This document shows positions 43,710-51,329 of a stretch of 64,000 nucleotides of DNA, one piece after another. Each line of letters starts with the position of its first letter. The stretch's first letter is position 1. The notes under the pieces are model-generated. The model did not search any database. It was given only the letters and a program-made list of their open reading frames with translations, and was not told the DNA's origin. The DNA lies in NCBI GenBank assembly GCA_046329585.1, contig JAXLUI010000001.1, positions 3,162,001 to 3,226,000 on the forward strand, read 5' to 3'. The stretch comes from DLKC01 sp002478885. Its GTDB lineage: Bacteria > Bacteroidota > Bacteroidia > Chitinophagales > Chitinophagaceae. A program made the position numbers and the translations under genes.

Positions 43710-45185
43710 ATGAAATCTAAGATTGTCTTAGCTACATTCATCATGATGAGTTGCTTTAGCTGGCAGCCTCTGTTTGCACAGTCACCCAAATACCAGCCAA
43801 CATGGGAGTCACTGGAAAATTACCAGGTGCCTGACTGGTTCAGGGATGCCAAGTTTGGCATTTTTATTCACTGGGGCGTTTATTCTGTTCCCGCATTTGG
43901 CAGTGAGTGGTACCCCCGCCAGATGTACCAGAAAGATTCAAAGGAATACCAGCACCATATTGCAACTTATGGTACCCAGGATAAGTTTGGCTATAAGGAT
44001 TTTATTCCGATGTTCAAGGCAGAGAAATTCAATGCAGATAAATGGGCTGATCTGTTTAAAAAAGCCGGCGCAAAGTATGTGGTGCCGGTTGCAGAACATC
44101 ATGACGGATTCCCGATGTACAATACATCGCTTTCAAGATGGAATGCTTACAATATGGGACCGAAAAGAGATGTAGTAGGCGAAATAGCCGAGGCAGTAAA
44201 AAAGCAGGGATTGATATTGGGTGTTTCCTCTCACCGCATAGAACATTGGTGGTTTATGAATGGTGGCCGCGATTTTAACTCAGACGTTAATGATCCGGCT
44301 TATGCCGATTTCTATGGCCCCGCCACCAAAGAGAATCCATGGGATACTTTACAAAAACCAAAAGTATCAGCAGAGTATATGAACGACTGGCTGATGCGTG
44401 ACATTGAACTGGTGAATAAATACCATCCGCAGTTGTTCTGGTTCGACTGGTGGATAGAACAAAAAGAAATGGAACCGTACAGGAAATCTTTTGCCGCCTA
44501 TTACTATAACCAGGGGCTTGCCTGGAACAAAGGCGTGGTGATCAACTACAAAAATGAATCTTATCCCGGCCATACGGCAGTGCTTGACCTGGAGCGTGGT
44601 AAACTTGGCGGTATCCGTGAAATGGCATGGCAAACAGATGATGCCATCGGCAATAATTCATGGGGCTATGCAGCAGGCAATACATTCAAAAGTGTTCAAT
44701 ACGTGGTAACAAATCTTATCGATATCGTTAGTAAGAATGGCAACCTGTTGCTGAATATCGGGCCAAGATCAGATGGCACTATTACAGAAGAAGAAACCAA
44801 TGTATTGCTCGGAACCGGTAAATGGCTTAATGTAAACGGAGAAGCAATTTATGGAACAAGGCCATGGAAAGTATTTGGCGAAGGGCCAACGGAATCGGCC
44901 AGTGGTTCTTTTGCAGACCAGAAGATTCCTTTTAATGCCAAAGACATCCGCTTTACTACTAAAGGCAAAACCTTGTATGCAATTGCTATGGGTTTGCCAA
45001 CAGAAAATACCACGATCAATTCACTTGGCTTAAAGCAGGGCAATGGCAAAATCGCTTCGGTAAAAATGGTGGGAAGTACTCAACCGGTTAAATGGAAACA
45101 GCAGGATGATGCATTGGTGATTGAACCATTCAAAAACTACCCGTCGGCAAATGCTGTTGTTTACAAAATTGAATTTGCTAAATAA
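43710..45185 (+). CDS. Alpha-L-fucosidase, GH29
   Basis: A 491-residue exported GH29 enzyme (signal peptide about 1-24, ending LFAQ). The early WFRDAKFGIFIHWGVYSVPAFGSEWYPRQM block and the nucleophile D246 in LFWFDWWIEQ are hallmarks. It cleaves alpha-L-fucose from glycans such as xyloglucan or arabinogalactan side chains; some GH29 members also act on related sugars. Its place among arabinosidases suggests arabinogalactan-protein or extensin-type substrates. It ends 1 bp before the GH27 start. Confidence 0.92.
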   Translation: MKSKIVLATFIMMSCFSWQPLFAQSPKYQPTWESLENYQVPDWFRDAKFGIFIHWGVYSVPAFGSEWYPRQMYQKDSKEYQHHIATYGTQDKFGYKDFIPMFKAEKFNADKWADLFKKAGAKYVVPVAEHHDGFPMYNTSLSRWNAYNMGPKRDVVGEIAEAVKKQGLILGVSSHRIEHWWFMNGGRDFNSDVNDPAYADFYGPATKENPWDTLQKPKVSAEYMNDWLMRDIELVNKYHPQLFWFDWWIEQKEMEPYRKSFAAYYYNQGLAWNKGVVINYKNESYPGHTAVLDLERGKLGGIREMAWQTDDAIGNNSWGYAAGNTFKSVQYVVTNLIDIVSKNGNLLLNIGPRSDGTITEEETNVLLGTGKWLNVNGEAIYGTRPWKVFGEGPTESASGSFADQKIPFNAKDIRFTTKGKTLYAIAMGLPTENTTINSLGLKQGNGKIASVKMVGSTQPVKWKQQDDALVIEPFKNYPSANAVVYKIEFAK

Positions 45186-45186
45186 T

Positions 45187-46548
45187 ATGAGAGTATTACT
45201 GGTAATTGCTGTGCTGTTTTTTTCTTTAGCGGTTTTCAGCCAGGTGGCACAAACACCACCGATGGGATGGAACAGTTATAACTGTTTTGGATCAGCCGTG
45301 CATGAAGATGAAGTAAAGGGTAACGCAGATTATATGGCCGCTCGTTTGAAACAATATGGATGGCAATATATAGTGGTTGATTTTTTATGGTCTTACGATA
45401 ATCCTCCAGGAAGCACCATCGGCAACCCTTTTCAAAAGCAACTAGACGATGGATCTTATGTGCCCTGGCTTACAATGGATGAATATGGAAGGCTGTTGCC
45501 CAATATCAATAAGTTTCCCTCGGCCTTTGGTGGCAAGGGTTTTAAACCGCTTGGCGACTATATTCATTCACTCGGTTTAAAATTTGGTATACATGTGATG
45601 CGTGGCATACCGCGGCAAGCAGTTTGGGCCAGGTCGAAAGTGTTGGGAGCAAACGGCATTACTGCTGATATGATCGCAGACACTTCCTCTACCTGCCCAT
45701 GGATGAACCATATGTACGGGTTAAACATGAGCAAACCCGGCGCACAGGAATACCTCAATTCCATATTGCAATTATATGCTTCATGGGGTGTTGATTTTAT
45801 CAAAGTCGATGATATTGCCCGCCCCTACAGCGTGAAAGAAATTGAAGGGTATAAAAAAGCAATTGAGAATAGCGGCAGGCCAATAGTGCTGAGTATTTCG
45901 CCCGGCGAAACACCGTTGGCGCAGTCAGCACATGTGCAGCAATATGCCAATATGTGGCGCATGGCCGATGATTTCTGGGATAGCTGGCCTGAAATGCTCA
46001 AGATGTTTGACTATGCAAAGTCATGGGAAGGCAAAGGTGGTCCCGGCCACTGGCCCGATTGTGATATGATACAAATCGGGAAGCTTTCCAAACGCGGCCC
46101 TGTTGGCCCGGAGCGTTATAGCCGTTTCAACGAAGATGAATTGCTCACGCACATGACATTCTGGTGTATTTACCGCTCGCCTTTGATGCTTGGTGGCAAC
46201 CTTCCTGAAAACAGGGAAACAGAGAATAGGCTGTTTACCAATGAGGAAGTGCTTGCTGTAAACCAGCAAGGCTATAATCCACGCCAGTTGTATAAAGCCA
46301 ATGGCAGCATGATCTGGATATCTGATGCACCTGGCACAGGTGATAAATATGTCGCGCTATTCAACATCAGCGACACGGTGCAATCAGTTAAACTGGATTT
46401 TACCGCGGCCGGTTTAAAAGGAAAGATTCGGGTCAGGGACTTGTGGAATAAAAGAGACACCGGTGTTTACAGCAAGGAGTTTACACAACAGATCAATGCG
46501 CATGGCGCCCTGCTTTTAAAGTTGAGCGGGGTTACAAATAACAAATGA
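45187..46548 (+). CDS. GH27 glycosidase, alpha-galactosidase or beta-L-arabinopyranosidase
   Basis: A 453-residue exported GH27 enzyme. The start at 45187, 1 bp after the GH29 stop, gives a signal peptide (MRVLLVIAVLFFSLAVFSQ). TPPMGWNSYNCFG follows, the nucleophile is D208 in FIKVDD and the acid/base probably D262 in WRMADDFW. GH27 covers alpha-galactosidases and beta-L-arabinopyranosidases, which differ at a few active-site residues. KVDD and RMADD differ from the classical KYDNC and RISGD, so the second activity is plausible given the context, but not provable here. Confidence 0.85.
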   Translation: MRVLLVIAVLFFSLAVFSQVAQTPPMGWNSYNCFGSAVHEDEVKGNADYMAARLKQYGWQYIVVDFLWSYDNPPGSTIGNPFQKQLDDGSYVPWLTMDEYGRLLPNINKFPSAFGGKGFKPLGDYIHSLGLKFGIHVMRGIPRQAVWARSKVLGANGITADMIADTSSTCPWMNHMYGLNMSKPGAQEYLNSILQLYASWGVDFIKVDDIARPYSVKEIEGYKKAIENSGRPIVLSISPGETPLAQSAHVQQYANMWRMADDFWDSWPEMLKMFDYAKSWEGKGGPGHWPDCDMIQIGKLSKRGPVGPERYSRFNEDELLTHMTFWCIYRSPLMLGGNLPENRETENRLFTNEEVLAVNQQGYNPRQLYKANGSMIWISDAPGTGDKYVALFNISDTVQSVKLDFTAAGLKGKIRVRDLWNKRDTGVYSKEFTQQINAHGALLLKLSGVTNNK

Positions 46549-46593
46549 TATTTTTATCACTCTTAATAAAGAAAAATCATCAAAAACTTAAAC

Positions 46594-47727
46594 ATGAAAT
46601 CAGCAGGTGCCATATTAGCTGCCGCAGTGTTATTCACAGCAGCATGCAACAATGCGACAGATAAAACTGAAGCGTCATCTCAAACAATTAAAGCAGGAAT
46701 TATGAAAACAGATTGGGGCGAAGCCGATGGCCAACGCGTAAGCCTTTTTACGCTTACCAATGCAAAAGGTACTGAAGTAAAAATCAGTACTTATGGTGGC
46801 ATTGTTACATCGTTTGTTACAGCCGATAAATCGGGTGGTAAGTCAAATATTGTGCTGGGGTTCGATAGCCTTAGCGGGTATCTTGCAAAGCCGCCATATT
46901 TTGGCGCATTGGTTGGCCGTTATGGCAACCGTATTGCCGATGGCAAGTTTACCCTCGATGGCAAAGACTATCACCTGGCAACCAACAATGGTAAAAACGC
47001 ATTGCATGGCGGCTTGAAAGGTTTTGATAAAGTTGTCTGGGCCGCATCTGTTGCCAGCGACACCGTTCCATCCCTTACCCTTACTTACCTGAGCAAAGAC
47101 GGTGAAGAAGGGTATCCCGGCAACCTTAATGTAACCGTTCAATACACGCTAACCGACGACAATGAATTAAAGATTGAATACACGGCGACAACCGACAAGG
47201 CAACACCGGTGAACCTTACCAATCACAGCTATTTCAATCTAAGTGGCGATGTCAGCAAAGGTATTCTTGGTCACAGCCTGATGATCGATGCAGATGCTTA
47301 CACGCCTGTTGACACAACGCTTATTCCTACCGGCGAGATCAAGGCGGTAAAAGGATCGCCGTTTGATTTTACCACCGCAAAGCCCATCGGCCGCGATATT
47401 GATTCCGTTCCCGGTGGATACGATCACAATTTTGTACTGAACAGCAAAGGCAATCAATTTGCGAAAGTGGCGGTCCTGTCTGATTCGACGAGTGGCCGCA
47501 GCCTCGAAGTATATACCGATCAGCCGGGGCTTCAATTTTACACCGGTAATTTCCTCGACGGGAAATTTACCAACAGGGATGGAAAGGCTATCAACCAGCA
47601 CGCAGCGCTGTGCATGGAAACGCAGCATTTTCCTGATTCACCGAATAAGCCAGCCTTTCCGTCAACGATCTTAAAGCCGGGCGAAACTTATCATACGGTT
47701 ACGGTTTATAAAATAGTGCTGCAATAA
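46594..47727 (+). CDS. galM: Aldose 1-epimerase, lipoprotein
   Basis: A 377-residue mutarotase. A lipobox (LFTAAC, C18) predicts a membrane-anchored lipoprotein, so it acts outside the cytoplasm. Conserved family blocks are GRYGNRIADGKF, NLTNHSYFNLSG and GGYDHNFVL, with a late catalytic glutamate near GLQFYTGNF. It interconverts alpha and beta anomers of released sugars, here probably L-arabinose and galactose, before uptake. It is the last gene of the GH51-GH29-GH27 unit. Confidence 0.9.
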   Translation: MKSAGAILAAAVLFTAACNNATDKTEASSQTIKAGIMKTDWGEADGQRVSLFTLTNAKGTEVKISTYGGIVTSFVTADKSGGKSNIVLGFDSLSGYLAKPPYFGALVGRYGNRIADGKFTLDGKDYHLATNNGKNALHGGLKGFDKVVWAASVASDTVPSLTLTYLSKDGEEGYPGNLNVTVQYTLTDDNELKIEYTATTDKATPVNLTNHSYFNLSGDVSKGILGHSLMIDADAYTPVDTTLIPTGEIKAVKGSPFDFTTAKPIGRDIDSVPGGYDHNFVLNSKGNQFAKVAVLSDSTSGRSLEVYTDQPGLQFYTGNFLDGKFTNRDGKAINQHAALCMETQHFPDSPNKPAFPSTILKPGETYHTVTVYKIVLQ

Positions 47728-47737
47728 TTTTATGGTA

Positions 47738-47922
47738 CAAGCTGCATTGCCTGTGGCATCGCCGGTTGTGTCACTCACTTGTACGTTCTTTTATCAATCG
47801 TCAATAAAAAATGCGCATACAGTTATTGCATATGGCCTTCCCGATTGATGATCGGGGCTGAGAAAGCACAAGAGTGCGACGCAAGAAATGTTCCATAGCG
47901 CTACAAAGGCCGGGCTCCTGTT
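47738..47922. repeat. Dispersed repeat, paired element (site 16)
   Basis: Left core is the variant GTTGTGTCACTCACTT at 47765-47780, right core AAGAGTGCGACGCAAG at 47870-47885, then AAAGGCCGGGCTC. The spacer shares ATCAATCGTCAAT with site 11. It separates galM from the HAD-araB-araD unit. Confidence 0.82.
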
Positions 47923-47946
47923 TTTTTAATACAAACGAAAAGGTAC

Positions 47947-48603
47947 ATGCATAAAAAAGCATTTTTATTTGATCTCAACGGTACTATGATCGATGATATG
48001 GAATACCATGTGGTTGCGTGGTCTGATATTCTCAATAATGATTTGAAAGCCGGCTTGAGTTACAACGAAGTGAAGTCGCAGATGTATGGCAAAAACGATG
48101 AAGTACTTGCCCGAATTTTTGGCGAAGGCTATTTTCCGGCACAGCAGGTGCGTGAGCTTTCGGTTGAAAAAGAGCGTCGTTATCAACGCGCATACTTGCC
48201 CCAACTGAGGCTTATCCACGGCTTACATGAATTTCTTGCGCAGGCAAAAGAACTGGGTATTCAACTGGCAATAGGATCGGCTGCTATTCCATTCAACATC
48301 GATTTTGTGCTGGATAACCTTAACATCAGGGAGTATTTCGGTGCTATCGTAAGCGCCGATGATGTAGATATAAGCAAGCCTCATCCCGAGACTTATTTAA
48401 AGTGCGCTGCGCAGTTGGGTGTGGCGCCATCTGAATGCCTCGTTTTTGAAGATGCGCCAAAAGGCGTGGAGGCTGCGATGAATGCAGGAATGCAGGCCGT
48501 GGTGATAACGACCATGCACAAAGCGGGTGAGTTTGCTGCTTACAACAACATACAATGTTTCATTGAAAATTATGCTGCGTTAAACCCTGCACAATTGCTG
48601 TAA
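47947..48603 (+). CDS. HAD-superfamily hydrolase, beta-phosphoglucomutase-like, with altered motif I
   Basis: A 218-residue HAD protein with a C1 cap. Motif I is FDLNGTMID: the nucleophile D9 is present, but N11 replaces the aspartate that acts as general acid/base in DxDG(T/V). Motif II is IGSA, motif III/IV are K in SKPHPETYL and ED in VFEDAPKGVEAA. With Asn at that place catalysis may be slow or altered. It is 80 bp before araB, so a role in sugar phosphate turnover is likely. Confidence 0.85.
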   Translation: MHKKAFLFDLNGTMIDDMEYHVVAWSDILNNDLKAGLSYNEVKSQMYGKNDEVLARIFGEGYFPAQQVRELSVEKERRYQRAYLPQLRLIHGLHEFLAQAKELGIQLAIGSAAIPFNIDFVLDNLNIREYFGAIVSADDVDISKPHPETYLKCAAQLGVAPSECLVFEDAPKGVEAAMNAGMQAVVITTMHKAGEFAAYNNIQCFIENYAALNPAQLL

Positions 48604-48683
48604 AACGCAGTATTTTTATAAATGTACTTTCGACACTTATGGAAATTAACTTATCTTGCTTTACATACTGATTGCTTCCATTT

Positions 48684-50351
48684 ATGACTGCAGAAACATT
48701 TGTTATAGGAGTTGATTATGGAACGGATTCTGTCCGCTCCGTGATTGTCGACACTTCGAACGGAAACGAAGTCGCCTCTTCGGTTTTTTATTATCCACGC
48801 TGGAGAGCCGGCCTCTACTGCAATGCTGCAGAGAACCAGTTCAGGCAGCACCCGCTCGACTATATTGAAGGGCTTGAAGCCACCATAAATGACTGTTTAT
48901 ACAAGGCAGGCCCATCGATCACGGACAAAGTGAAAGCAATTTCCGTTGATACCACGGGGTCTACCCCCGTAGCCGTTGACAGCACAGGAACGCCTTTGGC
49001 ACTCACACCCGGCTTTGAAGAAAATCCCCATGCCATGTTTGTGTTGTGGAAGGATCATACTTCAACAAAGGAAGCAGCGGAAATTAACGCGCATGCCGAA
49101 AAATTCCCGGTTAACTATTTACAATTTGTAGGCGGCATTTATTCCTCAGAATGGTTCTGGGCAAAATTGTTAAGAACACTACGCACAGATGAACCTGTTC
49201 GCAAAGCCTGCTATTCATGGGTGGAGCATTGCGACTGGATACCCTTTCTCTTAACCGGTGGTAATGATGCACAGCAAATGAAACGCGGTGTTTGTTCCGC
49301 AGGACACAAAGCCTTATGGGCCGCGGAATTTGGCGGGTTGCCACCCAATGATTTCTTTGCTTCTTTAGATCCATTGCTTGATGGATTTACTTCAAGATTA
49401 TTTACTGATACTTCCACTGCTGATAAAGCGGCCGGTACCCTTTCTTCGGAATGGGCAGAGCGGCTGGGCCTCTCAACCGATGTGGTCATTGGTGTCGGAG
49501 CGTTCGATGCGCATATGGGAGCAGTCGGTGGACAAATAGAGCCATACCACCTGAGCAAGGTGATGGGAACATCTACCTGCGATATGCTGGTTGCGCCAGT
49601 GGAAGAAGTAAAAGATATTTTGGTAAAAGGTATTTGCGGCCAGGTGCCCGGCTCCGTTATTCCCGGTATGATGGGCATGGAAGCGGGGCAATCTGCATTC
49701 GGTGATACCTATGCATGGTTTAAAAATGTTTTGTATTGGCCGATCAACAATATGCTCAAGCAATCAGCGGCGATCGACCAAATGACAGCCGATGCCTTGC
49801 GCAGGGAGATCAGTGACAATATGATCCGCGAATTATCTGATGCAGCTGCAGAACTGCCTTTGAATGACAAAGATGAATTATCTGTGGACTGGCTCAATGG
49901 CCGCCGCACGCCGGATGCCAACCAGGAACTGAAAGCAGCCATTACCGGGTTAAACCTTGGAACAGACGCACCAAGAATTTTTAAAGCGTTGGTTGAGTCA
50001 ACCTGTTTTGGCGCAAAGGCCATTGTAGAAAGGTTCAGGAGTGAAGGCGTTCCTGTAAAGGGGCTAATCGGCCTGGGTGGCGTAGCAAGAAAGTCGCCAT
50101 ACATTATGCAAATGATGGCTGATGTAATGAATATGCCGATCCGCATTCACCGCTCGGAACAAACCTGTGCTGCCGGCGCTGCTATGTTTGCCGCAACTGC
50201 CGCAGGTATTTACAGCAAAGTGGAAGATGCGATGGCAGCGATGGGCCAGGGCTTTGATGCGGAATATCATCCCGATCAAAGCAAAGTGGCACTTTATGCA
50301 AAGCGGTATGAGCGATATAGAAAAACGGGTCATTTTATTGAACAATATTAA
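48684..50351 (+). CDS. araB: Ribulokinase
   Basis: A 555-residue FGGY-family kinase phosphorylating L-ribulose to L-ribulose 5-phosphate. VIGVDYGTDSVRSVIVD opens the first domain, and the C-terminal domain has GLIGLGGVARKSPYIMQMMADV and CAAGAAMFAATAAG. The length matches AraB rather than xylulokinase (about 500), and araD follows. I took the ATG at 48684; a start at 48672 adds four residues. Cytoplasmic. Confidence 0.94.
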   Translation: MTAETFVIGVDYGTDSVRSVIVDTSNGNEVASSVFYYPRWRAGLYCNAAENQFRQHPLDYIEGLEATINDCLYKAGPSITDKVKAISVDTTGSTPVAVDSTGTPLALTPGFEENPHAMFVLWKDHTSTKEAAEINAHAEKFPVNYLQFVGGIYSSEWFWAKLLRTLRTDEPVRKACYSWVEHCDWIPFLLTGGNDAQQMKRGVCSAGHKALWAAEFGGLPPNDFFASLDPLLDGFTSRLFTDTSTADKAAGTLSSEWAERLGLSTDVVIGVGAFDAHMGAVGGQIEPYHLSKVMGTSTCDMLVAPVEEVKDILVKGICGQVPGSVIPGMMGMEAGQSAFGDTYAWFKNVLYWPINNMLKQSAAIDQMTADALRREISDNMIRELSDAAAELPLNDKDELSVDWLNGRRTPDANQELKAAITGLNLGTDAPRIFKALVESTCFGAKAIVERFRSEGVPVKGLIGLGGVARKSPYIMQMMADVMNMPIRIHRSEQTCAAGAAMFAATAAGIYSKVEDAMAAMGQGFDAEYHPDQSKVALYAKRYERYRKTGHFIEQY

Positions 50352-50424
50352 GCCGAGAAAGGTGAAACGGCAGGCGTAAAAGTTATTATAGGCTTGATCA
50401 CACTTCAGCTTTCACCTCACGTTT

Positions 50425-51120
50425 ATGAAATACGAACACATACAACAGGAAGCATACGAAGCTAATATGCAATTACCAAAACTTGGGCTGGTATTGTTTA
50501 CGTTTGGTAATGTAAGTGCGGTTGACAGGGGTCTCGGCGTGTTTGCTATTAAACCCAGCGGCGTGCCATACGAAGAACTTTCGCCTGATAAGATGGTGAT
50601 TGTTGACCTGGATGGAAACGTGGTTGAAGGAATGTTGCGCCCGTCATCTGATACGAAAACGCATGCTGTATTGTATAAGCACTGGCATAAAATCGGCGGT
50701 ATTGCCCACACACATTCTGTTTATGCAACTGCATGGGCACAGTCGCAACGCGATATACCGATTTTTGGTACCACGCACGCCGACCACAATACTGTTGATA
50801 TTCCCTGCGCGGCACCCATGAGCGACGAAATGATCGGGGGTAACTATGAATACGAAACGGGCTTCCAGATCATGAACTGTTTTAACGAACGTAAGCTCGA
50901 TTATAACGAAGTGGAAATGATTCTGGTGGGCAACCATGCTCCCTTCACCTGGGGTAAGAACGCTGCGAAAGCAGTATACAACAGCGCAGTGCTCGAGCAG
51001 GTAGCGCACATGGCTTTGCTCACAGAGCAAATCAACGGAAATGCAGCAAGATTGAAAGATGCGTTGATCAAAAAACATTTTGAGCGCAAGCACGGCCCGG
51101 ATAGTTATTACGGCCAATAG
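50425..51120 (+). CDS. araD: L-ribulose-5-phosphate 4-epimerase
   Basis: A 231-residue class II aldolase-fold epimerase that converts L-ribulose 5-phosphate to D-xylulose 5-phosphate. D76, H95, H97 and H171 fall at the same positions as in the E. coli enzyme, where the histidines bind zinc. The pattern IAHTHSVYATAWAQ and GTTHADH is diagnostic. It is 73 bp after araB and ends the HAD-araB-araD unit. Confidence 0.95.
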   Translation: MKYEHIQQEAYEANMQLPKLGLVLFTFGNVSAVDRGLGVFAIKPSGVPYEELSPDKMVIVDLDGNVVEGMLRPSSDTKTHAVLYKHWHKIGGIAHTHSVYATAWAQSQRDIPIFGTTHADHNTVDIPCAAPMSDEMIGGNYEYETGFQIMNCFNERKLDYNEVEMILVGNHAPFTWGKNAAKAVYNSAVLEQVAHMALLTEQINGNAARLKDALIKKHFERKHGPDSYYGQ

Positions 51121-51134
51121 GTTTATCACTTTTT

Positions 51135-51312
51135 GGCAGCGGGCTTTTGAACAGGCATTAAGCTGCGGTTGTGTCACTCACTTCAGCGTTCCGTTAATGT
51201 GGCGGCTGGACCCAGGATTTGATCGCGTTCTGTTTTTCCTGGTTGCTGAATATAATTCCTGCTGCCGAAGCGTGCGACGCAACAGGCGATGATGGTAGTA
51301 ACAGTGGCTGGC
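51135..51312. repeat. Dispersed repeat, paired element (site 17)
   Basis: Left core is the variant GTTGTGTCACTCACTT at 51168-51183, right core AAGCGTGCGACGCAAC at 51268-51283 followed by AGGCGATG. Outer arm GCAGCGGGCTTTTG is at 51137-51150. It separates araD from the GH127 pair. Confidence 0.82.
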
Positions 51313-51329
51313 CAATAAAAATAATTTGC

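Noticed and set aside
51219..51329. Longer N-terminus for the first GH127 protein
   Set aside because: The extension passes through the right core of a dispersed repeat, whereas the ATG at 51330 gives a clear signal peptide.
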